A stretch of 64,000 nt of DNA from Pantoea coffeiphila (GCF_016909495.1 NZ_JAFBFW010000005.1:1-64000); one strand, 5' to 3'. Positions 8,575 to 20,826 are shown, counted from the first letter of the stretch. Made by a program: numbers and translations. Notes: a model not told the origin generated them from the letters alone.

Positions 8575-10035
8575 TTATTCAAACAGGGTGGAGGCCTTCT
8601 GCGGTTCAGCAGCAGAGTGGCCAAAACGGTTGCCGGCAATAAAGGCCAGCAGGCTCAGCAGCAGCGCAGGCACAATGGGGTGGAAACCCATCGGCTCAAT
8701 GTGCAGGCTGGCCAGCAGTGTGTAACAGGCTGCACCGGTAATCATGCTGCTCAGTGCGCCAGCGGCATTGGCCTTTTCCCAGTACAGCCCCAGCACCAGC
8801 GGCCAGAGGAATACGGCTTCAAGCCCACCGAACGCCAACAGATTCAGCCAGATAATCATATCGGGTGGATTCCACGCCGCCAGCAGCAGAAGCAGACCCA
8901 GCACCAGCGTTACCAGACTGGAGAAGCGTTTAAGCAGGCGCTCGTTCGCCATATGCTCGGGTCGTACACGCAGGTAGAGATCTTTCACGATCGTTGCCGA
9001 TGATTGTAGCAGCTGGGCATTGATCGTTGACATGATCGCCGCCATCGGTGCGGCAAGAAAGATCCCGGCGGCCAGCGGTGGCAGTACCTGGATCATCAGC
9101 GTCGGGATCACCTGGTCGGGGATCGCCAGATCCGGCAGCACGGCGCGGCCCAGAGCACCGGCCAGATGCATCCCCAGCATCAGCACGGCGACCACGATGG
9201 TACCGAGGACGATGGCCATATGCACCGCTTTGCTGTCTTTATAGGAGATACAGCGCACGGCGGTATGTGGCAGGCCAATCACCCCGAAGCAGACCAGAAC
9301 CGAGAAAGAGGCGAGGAACGTTGGCGTCAGAATATTATCCACACCGGAAGGCGTAATCAGCCGGGGATCGATCGCTTCCAGTTTGGCAACAGCACTGTGC
9401 ATTCCGCCTGCCGCGTGGATCACCGCATACAGCAGCAGAAACGTTCCCAGCAGCATCACCAGGCCCTGCATTGCATCGTTCAGCACGCTGGCGCGGAAGC
9501 CGCCAAAGGCGGTATACAGGGCAATGCTGCCGCCGAAGATCAGCAGGCCGGTATCGTAAGGTATCCCTGCTGCCGTCTCCAGCAGGCGCGCGCCGCCGAT
9601 AAACTGCACCGTCATCGCGCCGATAAAGGCAACCAGCAGACTCAGACTCGCCAGCCACACCAGCAGGGGGCTGCGGTAGCGGGCATACAGCATATCGTTG
9701 AGCGTGACGGCGTTATAGCGACGGGCAAGAATCGCGAACTTTTTCCCCAGTACGCCCAGCGCCAGCCAGACAGCGGGAACCTGTACCATCGACAGCAGCA
9801 CCCAGCCGAGGCCGTATTTATAGGCGGCACCCGGGCCACCGATAAAGGAACTGGCGCTGATATAAGTGGTGGTCAGGGTCATCGCCAGCACAAAGCCGCC
9901 CATGGAACGGCTACCAAGGAAATACTCGGTGAGGAAACTGCCTTCGCGGCGCTTGCGCATGGCAAATACCGACAGACCGGCGACCAGCAGTAAATAGCCA
10001 ATCAGCGGTAAAATAATCTCAAGCTTCACTGTCAT
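8575..10035 (-). CDS. panF: Sodium/pantothenate symporter PanF
   Basis: Sodium-coupled uptake of pantothenate (vitamin B5), inner membrane, 486 residues (E. coli 483). Member of the sodium:solute symporter family with about 12-13 hydrophobic segments; typical stretches are [20 protein letters not shown] and [15 protein letters not shown]. It overlaps the end of yhdT by 17 bases, the same arrangement as in E. coli, implying coupled translation. The charged C-terminus ([10 protein letters not shown]) is cytoplasmic by family topology. Confidence 0.96.
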   Translation of the reverse strand: MTVKLEIILPLIGYLLLVAGLSVFAMRKRREGSFLTEYFLGSRSMGGFVLAMTLTTTYISASSFIGGPGAAYKYGLGWVLLSMVQVPAVWLALGVLGKKFAILARRYNAVTLNDMLYARYRSPLLVWLASLSLLVAFIGAMTVQFIGGARLLETAAGIPYDTGLLIFGGSIALYTAFGGFRASVLNDAMQGLVMLLGTFLLLYAVIHAAGGMHSAVAKLEAIDPRLITPSGVDNILTPTFLASFSVLVCFGVIGLPHTAVRCISYKDSKAVHMAIVLGTIVVAVLMLGMHLAGALGRAVLPDLAIPDQVIPTLMIQVLPPLAAGIFLAAPMAAIMSTINAQLLQSSATIVKDLYLRVRPEHMANERLLKRFSSLVTLVLGLLLLLAAWNPPDMIIWLNLLAFGGLEAVFLWPLVLGLYWEKANAAGALSSMITGAACYTLLASLHIEPMGFHPIVPALLLSLLAFIAGNRFGHSAAEPQKASTLFE

Positions 10036-10261
10036 CCTCCAGAGGAATATCGCGGAAAACCACGCGAACCATCAGCCAGCAGAGAAATATAAACAGGCCG
10101 GGCACCAGCAGGCAGGAGAGCTCAAACCAGTGTGGCAGCCCGGTGATGCCGGGGCGTTCGTCCCACAACCAGGCAGTCAGCACCCAGCAGGCAAGATAAG
10201 CCACCGCCAGCCAGAATGACCAGCGTGCTTCTTTATTCGCCTGTAGAAAACGCGTATCCAT
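10019..10261 (-). CDS. yhdT: Small membrane protein YhdT (DUF997)
   Basis: 80-residue protein with two hydrophobic helices (about 16-34 and 47-68), matching E. coli YhdT in length and ending (RDIPLEDD). The start at 10261 (MDTRFLQANKEARW) is chosen over an upstream in-frame ATG because it matches the family. It precedes and overlaps panF. Frequently annotated as a PanF-associated membrane protein; its function is unknown. Confidence 0.9.
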   Translation of the reverse strand: MDTRFLQANKEARWSFWLAVAYLACWVLTAWLWDERPGITGLPHWFELSCLLVPGLFIFLCWLMVRVVFRDIPLEDDSEA

Positions 10262-10367
10262 CCGTATCTCCTCAGAGTGACGGCAAAGGTTCATTTATGC
10301 AGGGATGGCAGAGTTAAGGCTCATGACCCGGCAACACCTTTAGAAGTGACTTACGGGGAAGGAGAAT

Positions 10368-10387
10368 GGGCCTGACGATGCAGGCCC
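10368..10387 (-). terminator. Probable terminator or attenuator after accC
   Basis: A 7-bp stem GGGCCTG/CAGGCCC with a 6-base loop, 15 bases after the accC stop. The following T-tract is weak, so read-through into yhdT-panF is possible. Confidence 0.5.
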
Positions 10388-10401
10388 ACGAGCAGGCAGG
10401 A

Positions 10402-11751
10402 TTACTTCTCTTGCAGGCCGAGTTTCTTCTCCAGGTAGTGGATGTTGGTTCCACCGTGCTGGAAGTTCTCGTCTGACATGATTTTCATCTGCAGTTCGAT
10501 ATTGGTTTTAATCCCGTCAATAATCAGCTCCGCCAGCGCATTTTTCATGCGGGAGATAGCAACATCGCGGGTTTCACCGTAGGTGATCAGCTTGCCAATC
10601 ATTGAATCATAGTACGGCGGCACGCTGTAACCGGCGTAGATATGTGATTCCCAGCGCACGCCAAAACCACCAGGCGCATGGAAGCGGGTGATCTTGCCTG
10701 GGCTTGGCAGGAAGGTGTTCGGGTCTTCGGCGTTAATACGGCATTCCACCGCATGGCCGCGAACGGTCACTTCTTCCTGTTTGATTGACAGCGGTTGACC
10801 GGCAGCGATACGCAGCTGCTCTTTGATCAGATCCACGCCGGTGATCATTTCAGTAACCGGGTGCTCAACCTGAATACGGGTGTTCATTTCAATGAAGTAG
10901 AACTCACCGTTTTCAAACAGGAACTCGAACGTACCCGCACCGCGATAGCCGATATCCACACAGGCTTTAGAGCAACGCTCGCCGATATAGCGACGCAGTT
11001 CTTCAGTAATGCCCGGTGCTGGCGCTTCTTCCACCACTTTCTGGTGACGACGCTGCATGGAACAGTCGCGCTCGGCCAGATAGATAGCGTTGCCCTGACC
11101 ATCGGCCATAACCTGGATTTCGATGTGGCGTGGATTTTCCAGGTACTTTTCCATGTACACCATGTCGTTGTTGAAAGCCGCTTTGGCTTCCGCTTTCGTC
11201 ATGGTGATGGATTGCTCCAGATCTTTGTCGCTGCGCACAACGCGCATACCGCGACCGCCGCCGCCGCCGGAGGCTTTGATAATCACCGGATAACCAATGC
11301 GTTTTGCAAAGGCACGGTTTTTATCCATGTCCTCGGTCAGTGGACCGTCTGAACCTGGCACGGTAGGCACACCGGCTTTCTTCATCGCGGTGATAGCGGA
11401 AACTTTATCGCCCATCAGGCGGATGGTATCCGCTTTTGGTCCGATAAAGATAAAGCCAGAACGCTCAACCTGCTCGGCAAAGTCTGCATTCTCGGACAGG
11501 AACCCGTAACCCGGATGGATAGCCACCGCACCGGTGATTTCCGCCGCAGAGATCAGCGCCGGAATATTCAGATAGCTTTTTACCGACTGAGCCGGGCCGA
11601 TGCAGACGGTTTCGTCTGCCAGCAGCACGTGCTTCAGGTCGCGATCCGCAGTGGAGTGCACGGCAACGGTTTTGATGCCCAGCTCTTTACAGGCACGCAG
11701 AATACGCAGCGCAATCTCACCACGGTTAGCAATTACAATTTTATCAAGCAT
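10402..11751 (-). CDS. accC: Acetyl-CoA carboxylase, biotin carboxylase subunit
   Basis: ATP-dependent carboxylation of the biotin carried by AccB, the first half-reaction of malonyl-CoA synthesis, 449 residues as in E. coli. Domains are the biotin-carboxylase N-domain ([16 protein letters not shown]), an ATP-grasp domain with the glycine-rich loop [10 protein letters not shown] (about 162-171), the [13 protein letters not shown] segment, and catalytic [14 protein letters not shown] (about 288-301). It follows accB by 11 bases, forming accBC. Confidence 0.98.
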   Translation of the reverse strand: MLDKIVIANRGEIALRILRACKELGIKTVAVHSTADRDLKHVLLADETVCIGPAQSVKSYLNIPALISAAEITGAVAIHPGYGFLSENADFAEQVERSGFIFIGPKADTIRLMGDKVSAITAMKKAGVPTVPGSDGPLTEDMDKNRAFAKRIGYPVIIKASGGGGGRGMRVVRSDKDLEQSITMTKAEAKAAFNNDMVYMEKYLENPRHIEIQVMADGQGNAIYLAERDCSMQRRHQKVVEEAPAPGITEELRRYIGERCSKACVDIGYRGAGTFEFLFENGEFYFIEMNTRIQVEHPVTEMITGVDLIKEQLRIAAGQPLSIKQEEVTVRGHAVECRINAEDPNTFLPSPGKITRFHAPGGFGVRWESHIYAGYSVPPYYDSMIGKLITYGETRDVAISRMKNALAELIIDGIKTNIELQMKIMSDENFQHGGTNIHYLEKKLGLQEK

Positions 11752-11762
11752 GGTTCGCCTCG

Positions 11763-12239
11763 TTATTCGATGACTACCAGCGGCTCGTCAAATTCAACTG
11801 GCTGACCGCTTTCGACCAGGATCGCTTTCACAACGCCGGATTTATCGGCTTCGATCTGGTTCATCATTTTCATGGCTTCAACGATGCACAGAGTGTCGCC
11901 GGCGTTAACTTTCTGGCCAATTTCAATGAAGGCTTTGGCATCCGGGCTTGGGGTACGATAGAACGTCCCTACCATTGGAGAGCGCACGATGTGGCCGCTG
12001 ATCTCAGCTGCCGCTGGTGCTTCCATAGCCGGTGCAGAGGCAGGAGCCACGGCGGCGGCCAGAGCGGGCTGTGGCTGCTGCATCATTGGCGCAGCGTAAG
12101 CCTGCTGCATCATTGGATAGCCAACGTTAGCCGGGGAACGGCTGATACGAACTGACTCTTCGCCTTCAGAGATTTCCAGTTCAGCGATACCTGATTCTTC
12201 AACCAGTTCGATCAGTTTCTTAATCTTACGAATATCCAT
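11763..12239 (-). CDS. accB: Acetyl-CoA carboxylase biotin carboxyl carrier protein
   Basis: Carries biotin between AccC and the AccAD carboxyltransferase, 158 residues. The N-terminal domain (1-60) is followed by an Ala/Pro-rich linker (about 40-78) and the biotinyl domain with EAMKMMNQI, biotinylated on Lys124 by count, plus the protruding-thumb segment. It lies directly downstream of aroQ (21 bases), which in E. coli contributes promoter sequence for accBC. AccB autoregulates accBC in E. coli; no operator was identified here. Confidence 0.98.
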   Translation of the reverse strand: MDIRKIKKLIELVEESGIAELEISEGEESVRISRSPANVGYPMMQQAYAAPMMQQPQPALAAAVAPASAPAMEAPAAAEISGHIVRSPMVGTFYRTPSPDAKAFIEIGQKVNAGDTLCIVEAMKMMNQIEADKSGVVKAILVESGQPVEFDEPLVVIE

Positions 12240-12260
12240 AAGTGTGGTTCCGTACTCTGT

Positions 12261-12713
12261 TTAATTAGATGGTGACAGGCGTTTTACCGCTGTCTGTAAA
12301 GCCCAGGAATAACCGTCGACGCCAAGTCCACAGATCACGCCGGCAGAAATATCAGAAAGATATGAATGATGGCGAAAAGGCTCACGGGCATGCACATTTG
12401 ACAGATGAACTTCGATAAATGGGATGCTAACTGCCAGCAGCGCATCACGCAGTGCTACGCTGGTATGGGTGAATGCCGCCGGGTTGATGACGATATAATC
12501 GACATTGCCTTTTGCCTCATGTATGCGATCAATCAACGCATGTTCCGCATTGGACTGGAGATGGCTCAGGGTAACGTTCAGCGCTGCGGCCTGTGTCGTC
12601 AGATCGCTGACAATCTCGCCCAGCGTCGTGTGGCCATACTTTTCCGGCTCACGCGTACCCAGCAGATTCAGGTTGGGACCGTTCAAAAGGAGTACATGAA
12701 ACTTATCCGTCAT
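12261..12713 (-). CDS. aroQ: Type II 3-dehydroquinate dehydratase
   Basis: Third step of the shikimate pathway, dehydrating 3-dehydroquinate, 150 residues. The start at 12713 ([16 protein letters not shown]) matches the family; the frame extends 33 codons further without conservation. Visible active-site elements are [13 protein letters not shown], the lid Tyr (EKYGH), and the [19 protein letters not shown] block with the catalytic His. Dodecameric flavodoxin-like fold by family. It is followed by accB and preceded by its own promoter region. Confidence 0.95.
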   Translation of the reverse strand: MTDKFHVLLLNGPNLNLLGTREPEKYGHTTLGEIVSDLTTQAAALNVTLSHLQSNAEHALIDRIHEAKGNVDYIVINPAAFTHTSVALRDALLAVSIPFIEVHLSNVHAREPFRHHSYLSDISAGVICGLGVDGYSWALQTAVKRLSPSN

Positions 12714-12824
12714 CTTGCTGCTATCTCCTGCGATAATTGAGGCATCGCACAAAATACATCGCCAAAGCCGGTTTGTCACCTCATTCAGATGAAATTTGAT
12801 GTCGGCTGGCAAACGAAGTCGGGC

Positions 12825-12830
12825 ATTATA
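12825..12830 (-). promoter_or_regulatory. Candidate -10 element of aroQ-accBC
   Basis: A perfect TATAAT reads on the minus strand about 110 bases upstream of the aroQ start. The matching -35 (around 12848-12853) is poor. Nothing else was recognised in 12714-12960. Confidence 0.45.
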
Positions 12831-12960
12831 ACGATATCAACGCAATTAGCAGCTAAATACTGGTCTTATCAGCGAAGATAATCCACAGCGCCCGTGAAAA
12901 AGACGCCGAAGATTTATCCTGTTGTGACAGAGAACACGCTATCTGCGGGGGCAGAACCGA

Positions 12961-13563
12961 TTACCACGGCCACCACTTGCGGAATGTTTTATAACGGAAT
13001 GCCAGCAGGATCGCGGCAAGTAACGCATAAATCCACGGCTGTGGCGAAAGCACTTTCACCGACCAAAGATAGTGAATGGGTGCCAGAATTGCCACCAGGT
13101 AGACGGTGTAATGCAGCGTTTGCCAGCGTTTCCCTAATCGACGCTGGGCTTTCTGGAAGGAGGTAGCGGCCAGCAGCAGCAGGATAACCCAGCTGATCAA
13201 GCCGAAGGTCAGATACGGTCGGTAAATCAGTTCCGAACCCAGCAGGCCAATATTGTCGATCCCCAGCTCCAGTAGCGAATAGCTGACCAGGTGCAGGGTC
13301 GCCCAGGCAAAGCACCAGAGCCCCAGCAATCGGCGTACGCGGATCAGCAGGGGCTGCTTTCCATAGCGAGCAACAGGTGTGACGGCCAGGCTGGCCAGCA
13401 GAAACTTCAGCGCCATTCTGCCGGTAAAATGCTGGATATCCTTCGCCGGATCGGCGCTGAACCAGCCCTGGTCAATAGAGAGCAGCAGCCAGAGGAACGG
13501 CAGGAAGCCGGCCAGATGCAGCAGAACCTTCAGGACGGTTATTTGTTTCGCATTCAGGCGCAT
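12961..13563 (-). CDS. msrQ: Heme-binding membrane subunit MsrQ of methionine sulfoxide reductase
   Basis: Inner-membrane b-type heme protein that passes electrons from the quinone pool or NAD(P)H to MsrP, 200 residues. Six hydrophobic helices, with heme-ligand type His in [26 protein letters not shown] and LAPIHYLW. The ATG at 13563 (MRLNAKQ) is preferred, as in E. coli; a GTG at 13566 abuts the msrP stop. Slightly shorter C-terminus than E. coli MsrQ (211 aa). Forms an operon with msrP. Confidence 0.93.
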   Translation of the reverse strand: MRLNAKQITVLKVLLHLAGFLPFLWLLLSIDQGWFSADPAKDIQHFTGRMALKFLLASLAVTPVARYGKQPLLIRVRRLLGLWCFAWATLHLVSYSLLELGIDNIGLLGSELIYRPYLTFGLISWVILLLLAATSFQKAQRRLGKRWQTLHYTVYLVAILAPIHYLWSVKVLSPQPWIYALLAAILLAFRYKTFRKWWPW

Positions 13564-13566
13564 CAC

Positions 13567-14571
13567 TTAAAAATTTTCCCGTAAATCAAGGCCACGGTAG
13601 AGCGAAGCCACCTGTTCAGCATAGCCGTTATAGAGCAGCGTCGGCTGGCGCTTAACATCAAGAATACCGCCTGATCCAATCACGCGCTCGCTGGCCTGCG
13701 ACCAGCGTGGGTGATCGACGTGTGGATTCACATTGGCATAGAACCCGTATTCGTTGGGTGCCAGCTGGTTCCAGGTTGTGGGCGGCATATCTTTGACCAG
13801 ACTGATTTTTACGATGGATTTAATCCCTTTAAAGCCGTACTTCCAGGGTACGGTCAAACGGATCGGCGCGCCGTTTTGCGGCGGCAGCGCTTTGCCATAA
13901 ACGCCGGTGGTCAGCAGAGTCAGCGGATGCATGGCTTCATCCAGCCGTAATCCTTCTACATAAGGATAATCCAGCCCGCCGCCGATAAAACGATCCTGCT
14001 GACCGGGCATTTCATCCGGGGCATAGACCGTCTGGAAGGCGACATAGCGTGCATTGCTGGTGGGTTCGGCGGCTTTTAGCAATTTACCCAGTTCGAAGCC
14101 AATCCACGGCACAACCATTGACCAGGCTTCAACGCAGCGCATGCGGTAGATTCGCTGCTCCAGTGGAAAGCGCTTAAAGATATCATCCATATCTAAAGTC
14201 AGTGGTTTTGCCACTTCACCGTCGATGGTGATTTTCCAGTCGGTGGTTTTTAGCGTGCCCGCATTGGCGGCAGGGTCGGCTTTATCCAGCCCGAATTCGT
14301 AGAAGTTATTGTAGCCGGTGACCTTATCTTCCGGCGTTAGCGGTAAATCGGCCTGGTACTGCGCGGGCTTACTGAATTCCAGTGCCTTACCCGGCATCGC
14401 TTTTGGGCGATCGTTGCCTTTAAACCATGAAAGCACATCGGCTCTGGCAGCACCGGGCAGGGTGAAAGCCGCAGCCCCAAGTCCTAAGGTTTTTAACAGC
14501 GTCCGCCGGCGGGTATTAAACACGCTCTCCGGCGTGACGTCGTTTTCAGACAGTGTGTTTACGGTTTTCAT
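13567..14571 (-). CDS. msrP: Periplasmic methionine sulfoxide reductase catalytic subunit MsrP
   Basis: Molybdopterin enzyme repairing oxidised methionine in periplasmic proteins, 334 residues. A twin-arginine signal ([10 protein letters not shown], 21-30) precedes an Ala-rich core and ARA cleavage site. The Mo-ligand Cys is Cys146 in YRMRCVEAW. Other conserved blocks are [18 protein letters not shown] and [15 protein letters not shown]. The gene is directly followed by msrQ. In E. coli the pair sits elsewhere (yedYZ) under HprSR; no such regulators are seen here. Confidence 0.95.
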   Translation of the reverse strand: MKTVNTLSENDVTPESVFNTRRRTLLKTLGLGAAAFTLPGAARADVLSWFKGNDRPKAMPGKALEFSKPAQYQADLPLTPEDKVTGYNNFYEFGLDKADPAANAGTLKTTDWKITIDGEVAKPLTLDMDDIFKRFPLEQRIYRMRCVEAWSMVVPWIGFELGKLLKAAEPTSNARYVAFQTVYAPDEMPGQQDRFIGGGLDYPYVEGLRLDEAMHPLTLLTTGVYGKALPPQNGAPIRLTVPWKYGFKGIKSIVKISLVKDMPPTTWNQLAPNEYGFYANVNPHVDHPRWSQASERVIGSGGILDVKRQPTLLYNGYAEQVASLYRGLDLRENF

Positions 14572-14668
14572 GGGGAATTCTCGATAAAGACTGTGGATAT
14601 TAGAGCATGGCCTGGCGAAGAAGTTTCAGCGAGCATTCAGGTAAAATGGAGCATTTGCGGTTAAATCA

Positions 14669-14690
14669 GCCCCGGCAAATAAACCGGGGC
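14669..14690 (-). terminator. Stem-loop after acuI
   Basis: GCCCCGG (14669-14675) pairs with CCGGGGC (14684-14690), loop of 8, starting 7 bases past the acuI stop. The T-tract is weak. Confidence 0.6.
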
Positions 14691-14697
14691 GAAAGGA

Positions 14698-15675
14698 TTA
14701 GCGAACCCGTACCAGCGTCCGGCCGGTTATCTGATTATTTAACAATCTTTCTGCGGCCTCAGGGGCCTGTGACAGCGAAATCTCCGTAGTGGCCTGTTGA
14801 TAGAACGAGGCAGGTAAAACCTTGACCAGGCGTTTCCAGGCGGCAATACGTCGTGCGGTCGGGGCCATCACTGAATCGACCCCCTGCAGGCGCACATTAC
14901 GTAAAATAAACGGCATCACGCTGGTGGGCAGATCGAAGCCACCGGCAAGGCCACAGGCGGCTACCACGCCGCCCCAGGAGGTTTGCGCCAGAACGCTGGC
15001 CAGTACCTGGCCACCTGCGGCATCGATTGCCCCTGCCCAGCGCTGTTTTTCCAGCGGGCGGGAGGCTTCGCTGAACTCGCTGCGTGGCAAAATGTGGGTG
15101 GCGCCCAGCTGCTGTAAATAGTCGTGGGTAGATTCACGCCCGCTGACGGCAGTCACTCGGTAACCCAGCGCGTGCAGCAGTGCAATTGCCGTGCTGCCCA
15201 CGCCGCCGCTGGCTGCGGTTACCAGTACCTCTCCGCTTTCCGGAGTCACTCCACCTTCTTCAAGTGCCATGACACAAAGCATGGCAGTCAGCCCGGCGGT
15301 GCCGATAATCATTGCCTGGCGAGCCTCCAGGCCTTCAGGTAGCGCAACCAGCCAGTCCGCTTTCACCCGCGCCTGTTCAGCCAGCCCGCCCCAGTGGTTC
15401 TCGCCAACGCCCCAGCCGGTGAGTACCACCGACTGGCCGCTGTGAAAGCGCGGATCGCTGCTGGTGTGTACTTTTCCGGCAAAATCAATGCCGGGAACCA
15501 TCGGGAACTGGCGAATAATCTTTCCCTTACCGGTAATCGCCAGCGCGTCCTTATAGTTAATGCCTGACCACTCAATATCCACGGTAACGTCGCCGGGAGG
15601 GAGATCGCTGCTGTCAACCTGCTGGATGGAGGCCAGTGTTTTGCCGTCTGCCTGTTCGAGAACCAGTGCCTGCAT
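14698..15675 (-). CDS. acuI: Acrylyl-CoA reductase / zinc-free quinone-oxidoreductase-like protein AcuI (YhdH)
   Basis: NADPH-dependent MDR-superfamily reductase, in E. coli acting on acrylyl-CoA and protecting against acrylate, 325 residues. The start at 15675 (MQALVLEQADGKTLAS) matches E. coli; an upstream ATG at 15702 adds nine unconserved residues. Visible features are NYKDALAITGKGKIIRQFP, the GTAGLTAMLCVMAL region, and the nucleotide-binding ASGGVGSTAIALL loop with the SGRE segment. It is divergent from csrD, as in E. coli. Confidence 0.94.
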   Translation of the reverse strand: MQALVLEQADGKTLASIQQVDSSDLPPGDVTVDIEWSGINYKDALAITGKGKIIRQFPMVPGIDFAGKVHTSSDPRFHSGQSVVLTGWGVGENHWGGLAEQARVKADWLVALPEGLEARQAMIIGTAGLTAMLCVMALEEGGVTPESGEVLVTAASGGVGSTAIALLHALGYRVTAVSGRESTHDYLQQLGATHILPRSEFSEASRPLEKQRWAGAIDAAGGQVLASVLAQTSWGGVVAACGLAGGFDLPTSVMPFILRNVRLQGVDSVMAPTARRIAAWKRLVKVLPASFYQQATTEISLSQAPEAAERLLNNQITGRTLVRVR

Positions 15676-15901
15676 GTGAATCTCCTGAAATCGCTTGTTC
15701 AATGAAAAAAGTACCTGGGACGACTATACTCGCAGAAACCTCTGATTATCTGACACCAGACAAGCAAACGGCATCCGGGTTATGGTATTTTTCCATTCCG
15801 TGTTACTCAGGCTAAGGGTGCCTGTTTCCGCCTGCCATTAATCTACGAGTGTACATTACCGTTAATGGCGTATCTGTCACCGCAGTTGAATGGGCACAAG
15901 G

Positions 15902-17851
15902 ATGCGATTAACCACCAAACTTTCTGCGATTATCACACTGCTCTGCACATTAGGAATGTTGCTAATGCTGGTGGGCTGCGTGCTGAGCTTCTTCTATATT
16001 AGCAACCAGAGAGCAGAATTTCGGGTTGAACGGATGGCTGACGATGTCGATCTCGCCTTGTTAACCCAGTCCCCGCAGCAGATCTCTCCCTGGCTCCATC
16101 AGGTCATGAACCCCTTACAGATTGAGCGCATTGAGCTGAATGACGGCAACAACACTCTGTTGCAGGTCACCCGCCATCAGCAGTCACTGCTTGATGATGA
16201 ACCGAACCGCTTTCGTCAGACCGATATTCATCTTCGCCAGCATCCTCATTTAACTCTGCGCATTATGTGGATCGATCCGACCAAAACGTGGTTCAGCTCG
16301 ATGATTGGAGCCTCAACGCTATTGGCTATCGTTGCCGTGGTGGCGATCATGACATTTTTGCTGGTGCAGGCCCATCGCTGGCTTTACCGGCAGTTGAAAG
16401 GCCTGGAAAAGCTGGAGGTGCGTGCAGAAGCTATCATCAAAGGTGAGCGCGCCAGCGTACGTCCGGGGTCGATACATGAATGGCCGGCAAAAGCGAGTAG
16501 CGCAATTGATTTGCTGCTGGCGGATCTGAAAGAGGCGGGAGAGCAGCATTACCGCGTCGACACGCTGATCCGCACCTTCGCCGCTCAGGACCCGCGCACC
16601 GGGTTAAATAATCGCCTGTTCTTTGATAATCAATTGACCACGTTACTGGAAGATCCTGAGGCGGTTGGCACGCACGGGATGGTAATGATGATCCGCCTGC
16701 CGGATTTTGACACGCTGCGCGAGCGCTGGGGGCATACCGAGGTTCAGGACTATCTGTTTGCGCTGGTCAATCTGCTGTCGACCTTTGTTTTACGCTACCC
16801 CGGCGCGCTGCTGGCGCGTTACTTCCGCAGCGACTTTGCCGTGCTGTTGCCGCACCGCAGCATCAAAGATGCCGATGGCATTGCATCGCAGCTGATTAAG
16901 GCGGTGGATACGCTGCCGCCAACGCGCATGCTGGACCGGGACGATATGATTCATATCGGTATCAGCGGCTGGCGCAGCGGGCAGACTACGCAGCAGGTAA
17001 TGGAAAATGCCGAACTGGCCACTCGTCAGGCAACTTTACAAGGTGGAAACGGTTGGTCGGTCGGTGAAGGTGCACTTCAGGATCTGGGGCGGGGCAGCGT
17101 GAAATGGCGCACGCTACTGGAAAATACCGTTAATCGTGGCGGCCCTCGCCTGTATCAGAAACCGGCGGTGACCAGCGAAGGCAAGGTTCATCACCGTGAG
17201 ATGATGCCGCGCATATTTGACGGTGAAAAAGAGCTGCTGGCGGCGGAATACCTGCCACTGGCGCAGCAGCTTGGACTGGCAGAGCGCTACGACCGCCAGA
17301 TGGTGACGCGGATCTTGACGCTGGTTGAACTGTGGCCCGAAGAGACGCTGGCGATTCCTCTGACACTGGACTCCCTGCTGCAGCGCAGTTTCCTCAACTG
17401 GCTGCGCGATAGTTTGCTGCAATGCACTAAATCACAAAGAAAACGTATTTTATTTGAACTTGCAGAAGCGGATGTGTGTCAACACTTCAATCGGTTAGAC
17501 CCGGTGTTTCGTTTGATCTATGGTTTTGGCTGCCGCGTGGCCATCAATCAGGCAGGGTTAACCGTGGTTAGCACCGCTTATATACGACAGTTTCAGGTGG
17601 AGCTGATTAAGCTGCACCCGGGGCTGGTGCGTAATATCGAGCGGCGTACGGAAAATCAGCTGTTTGTACAGAGCCTGATTGAGAGCTGCAAGCACACATC
17701 AACACGGGTTTTTGCCGCCGGAGTGCGTTTTAAAGAGGAGTGGCAAACTCTGGTTGAGCTGGGCGTTACCGGTGGTCAGGGGGACTTTTTTGCATCCTCT
17801 CAGCCGGTCAACAGCAACGTGAAAAAATATTCGCAAAGATATCGAGTTTAG
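15902..17851 (+). CDS. csrD: RNase E specificity factor CsrD (degenerate GGDEF/EAL protein)
   Basis: Targets CsrB/CsrC small RNAs for RNase E decay, so controlling CsrA activity, 649 residues from 15902. The start MRLTTKLSAI matches E. coli; an in-frame ATG lies at 15890. Two membrane segments (about 7-30 and 130-153) bracket a periplasmic domain, followed by a HAMP-like region. The GGDEF position reads FRSDF and the EAL position HREMM, both degenerate, as expected for CsrD, which does not make or cleave cyclic-di-GMP. Stand-alone gene divergent from acuI. Confidence 0.92.
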   Translation: MRLTTKLSAIITLLCTLGMLLMLVGCVLSFFYISNQRAEFRVERMADDVDLALLTQSPQQISPWLHQVMNPLQIERIELNDGNNTLLQVTRHQQSLLDDEPNRFRQTDIHLRQHPHLTLRIMWIDPTKTWFSSMIGASTLLAIVAVVAIMTFLLVQAHRWLYRQLKGLEKLEVRAEAIIKGERASVRPGSIHEWPAKASSAIDLLLADLKEAGEQHYRVDTLIRTFAAQDPRTGLNNRLFFDNQLTTLLEDPEAVGTHGMVMMIRLPDFDTLRERWGHTEVQDYLFALVNLLSTFVLRYPGALLARYFRSDFAVLLPHRSIKDADGIASQLIKAVDTLPPTRMLDRDDMIHIGISGWRSGQTTQQVMENAELATRQATLQGGNGWSVGEGALQDLGRGSVKWRTLLENTVNRGGPRLYQKPAVTSEGKVHHREMMPRIFDGEKELLAAEYLPLAQQLGLAERYDRQMVTRILTLVELWPEETLAIPLTLDSLLQRSFLNWLRDSLLQCTKSQRKRILFELAEADVCQHFNRLDPVFRLIYGFGCRVAINQAGLTVVSTAYIRQFQVELIKLHPGLVRNIERRTENQLFVQSLIESCKHTSTRVFAAGVRFKEEWQTLVELGVTGGQGDFFASSQPVNSNVKKYSQRYRV

Positions 17852-19209
<1,358 letters not shown>

Positions 19210-19220
19210 TTTGCCTGAAG

Positions 19221-19252
19221 GGAGTGGCGGGGCGCTGCCCGCACTCCTTTTT
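19221..19252 (+). terminator. Terminator/attenuator between mreB and mreC
   Basis: GGAGTG-g-CGGG (19221-19231) pairs with CCCGCACTCC (19238-19247), then TTTTT. It sits about 12 bases past the mreB stop and 28 before mreC, so it should make much mreB message monocistronic while letting some transcripts continue. Confidence 0.85.
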
Positions 19253-19279
19253 CATGTTGTCGAGGAAAACGCCGATTTT

Positions 19280-20332
19280 ATGAAGCCGATGTTCAGCAGG
19301 GGGCCTTCCCTGCAGTTACGCTTATTTTTAGCGGTTATAGTGGCAATAGGCGTTATTGTTGCCGATAGTCGTATGGGGGCTTTCACCCAAATACGCACCT
19401 ATATGGATACCGCCGTTAGTCCATTCTACTTTCTGGCCAATGGGCCGCGTCAAATTCTGGACGATGTTTCTGAAACATTGGCCTCCCGCCAGCAGATCGA
19501 GCTGGAAAATAAAGCCTTACGTCGTGAACTGATCCTGAAGAACAGCGAACTGCTGATGCTGGGACAATTCAAACAGGAAAATGCCCGCCTGCGCGAACTG
19601 CTGGGTTCGCCGCTGCGTCAGGATGAACACAAGATGGTGACCCAGGTCATCTCTACCGGTAGCGATCCTTATACCGATCAGGTAGTGATTGATAAAGGCA
19701 GCGTAAACGGTGTTTACGAAGGGCAGCCGGTTATCAGCGATAAGGGCGTCGTCGGACAGGTGGTTGCCGTCGGCAAAATCACCAGCCGCGTGCTGCTGAT
19801 TTGCGATGCTTCCCATGCACTGCCGATCCAGGTGCTGCGCAACGATATCCGCGTTATCGCGGCGGGCAACGGCTGCACGGAAGATTTGCAGCTTGAGCAT
19901 CTGCCGGGCAACACCGATATTCGTGTTGGTGACGTACTGGTGACGTCGGGCCTCGGTGGGCGTTTCCCTGAAGGCTATCCTGTCGGCGTTGTGTCGTCGG
20001 TGAAAGTGGATACGCAGCGTGCCTATACGGTGATTCAGGCTCGTCCAACTGCCGGACTGCAGCGTCTGCGCTATCTGCTACTGCTGTGGGGGGCCGATCG
20101 TAACGGCACCATGCCAATGGCGCCTGATGAAGTTCACCGCGTGGCAAACGAACGTCTGATGCAGATGATGCCTCAGGTACTGCCGCCGGTGAGCGAGATG
20201 GGGCCTCCGGCTCCGCCTGCCGTTAGTGATAGTGGTAGCACCGCGCCCGGCACGGCTGCCGTGACGGAACCCGTGCCAGCTCAAGCTGCGCCGGTTCGCC
20301 GCCAGTCACCGGTGCGTGGAGGTCAGCCTTGA
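19280..20332 (+). CDS. mreC: Rod shape-determining protein MreC
   Basis: Bitopic inner-membrane protein whose periplasmic domain scaffolds the elongasome (PBP2, RodA), 350 residues. The start [14 protein letters not shown] at 19280 matches E. coli; the frame is open from 19172 but those residues are not conserved. A membrane helix at about 13-30 precedes a coiled coil (about 65-105, [18 protein letters not shown]) and two beta-domains ([21 protein letters not shown]). The Pro/Ala-rich tail (about 295-350) is shorter than in E. coli (367 aa). Confidence 0.96.
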   Translation: MKPMFSRGPSLQLRLFLAVIVAIGVIVADSRMGAFTQIRTYMDTAVSPFYFLANGPRQILDDVSETLASRQQIELENKALRRELILKNSELLMLGQFKQENARLRELLGSPLRQDEHKMVTQVISTGSDPYTDQVVIDKGSVNGVYEGQPVISDKGVVGQVVAVGKITSRVLLICDASHALPIQVLRNDIRVIAAGNGCTEDLQLEHLPGNTDIRVGDVLVTSGLGGRFPEGYPVGVVSSVKVDTQRAYTVIQARPTAGLQRLRYLLLLWGADRNGTMPMAPDEVHRVANERLMQMMPQVLPPVSEMGPPAPPAVSDSGSTAPGTAAVTEPVPAQAAPVRRQSPVRGGQP

Positions 20333-20817
20333 GTAGCTATCGCAGTCATGGCCGCTGGGTCATCTGGCTCTCATTCCTCGTTGCGTTGGTATTGCAAATC
20401 ATGCCCTGGCCGGAACAGATTTATATGTTCCGGCCATCCTGGCTGCTGCTGATCTTAATTTACTGGGTGCTGGCGCTGCCGCATCGGGTAAATGTCGGTA
20501 CGGGATTCGTGATGGGATCTATAATGGACCTCATCTCTGGTTCAACGCTGGGCGTACGTGCGCTGGCATTGAGCATTATCGCGTATCTGGTGGCGTTTAA
20601 ATTCCAGCTGTTCCGCAATCTGGCGCTGTGGCAGCAGGCACTGATGGTGATGGTGCTGTCGCTGGCGATGGATGTGATCGTCTTCTGGGCCGAATTCCTG
20701 GTAATCAACGTTTCGTTCAGACCAGAAATTTTCTGGAGCAGCGTCATCGACGGCATCCTCTGGCCCTGGTTGTTCTTACTGATGAGAAAAATTCGCCGCC
20801 AGTTTGCCGTACAATAA
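20329..20817 (+). CDS. mreD: Rod shape-determining protein MreD
   Basis: Small inner-membrane partner of MreC, 162 residues, five or six hydrophobic helices, with strong match to E. coli MreD ([36 protein letters not shown]). It starts with TTG at 20329, overlapping the mreC stop as TTGA, so translation is probably coupled. Followed by yhdE after 9 bases. Confidence 0.95.
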   Translation: MSSYRSHGRWVIWLSFLVALVLQIMPWPEQIYMFRPSWLLLILIYWVLALPHRVNVGTGFVMGSIMDLISGSTLGVRALALSIIAYLVAFKFQLFRNLALWQQALMVMVLSLAMDVIVFWAEFLVINVSFRPEIFWSSVIDGILWPWLFLLMRKIRRQFAVQ

Positions 20818-20826
20818 AGGACAATT

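Noticed and set aside
9166..9993. 275-codon open frame on the plus strand
   Set aside because: Lies entirely antisense to panF, is Gln/His-rich low-complexity, and has no family features; panF on the other strand is certain.
15902..17851. CsrD as a cyclic-di-GMP enzyme
   Set aside because: GGDEF and EAL positions read FRSDF and HREMM; degeneracy is the known state of CsrD, so it is not a novelty or an active cyclase.
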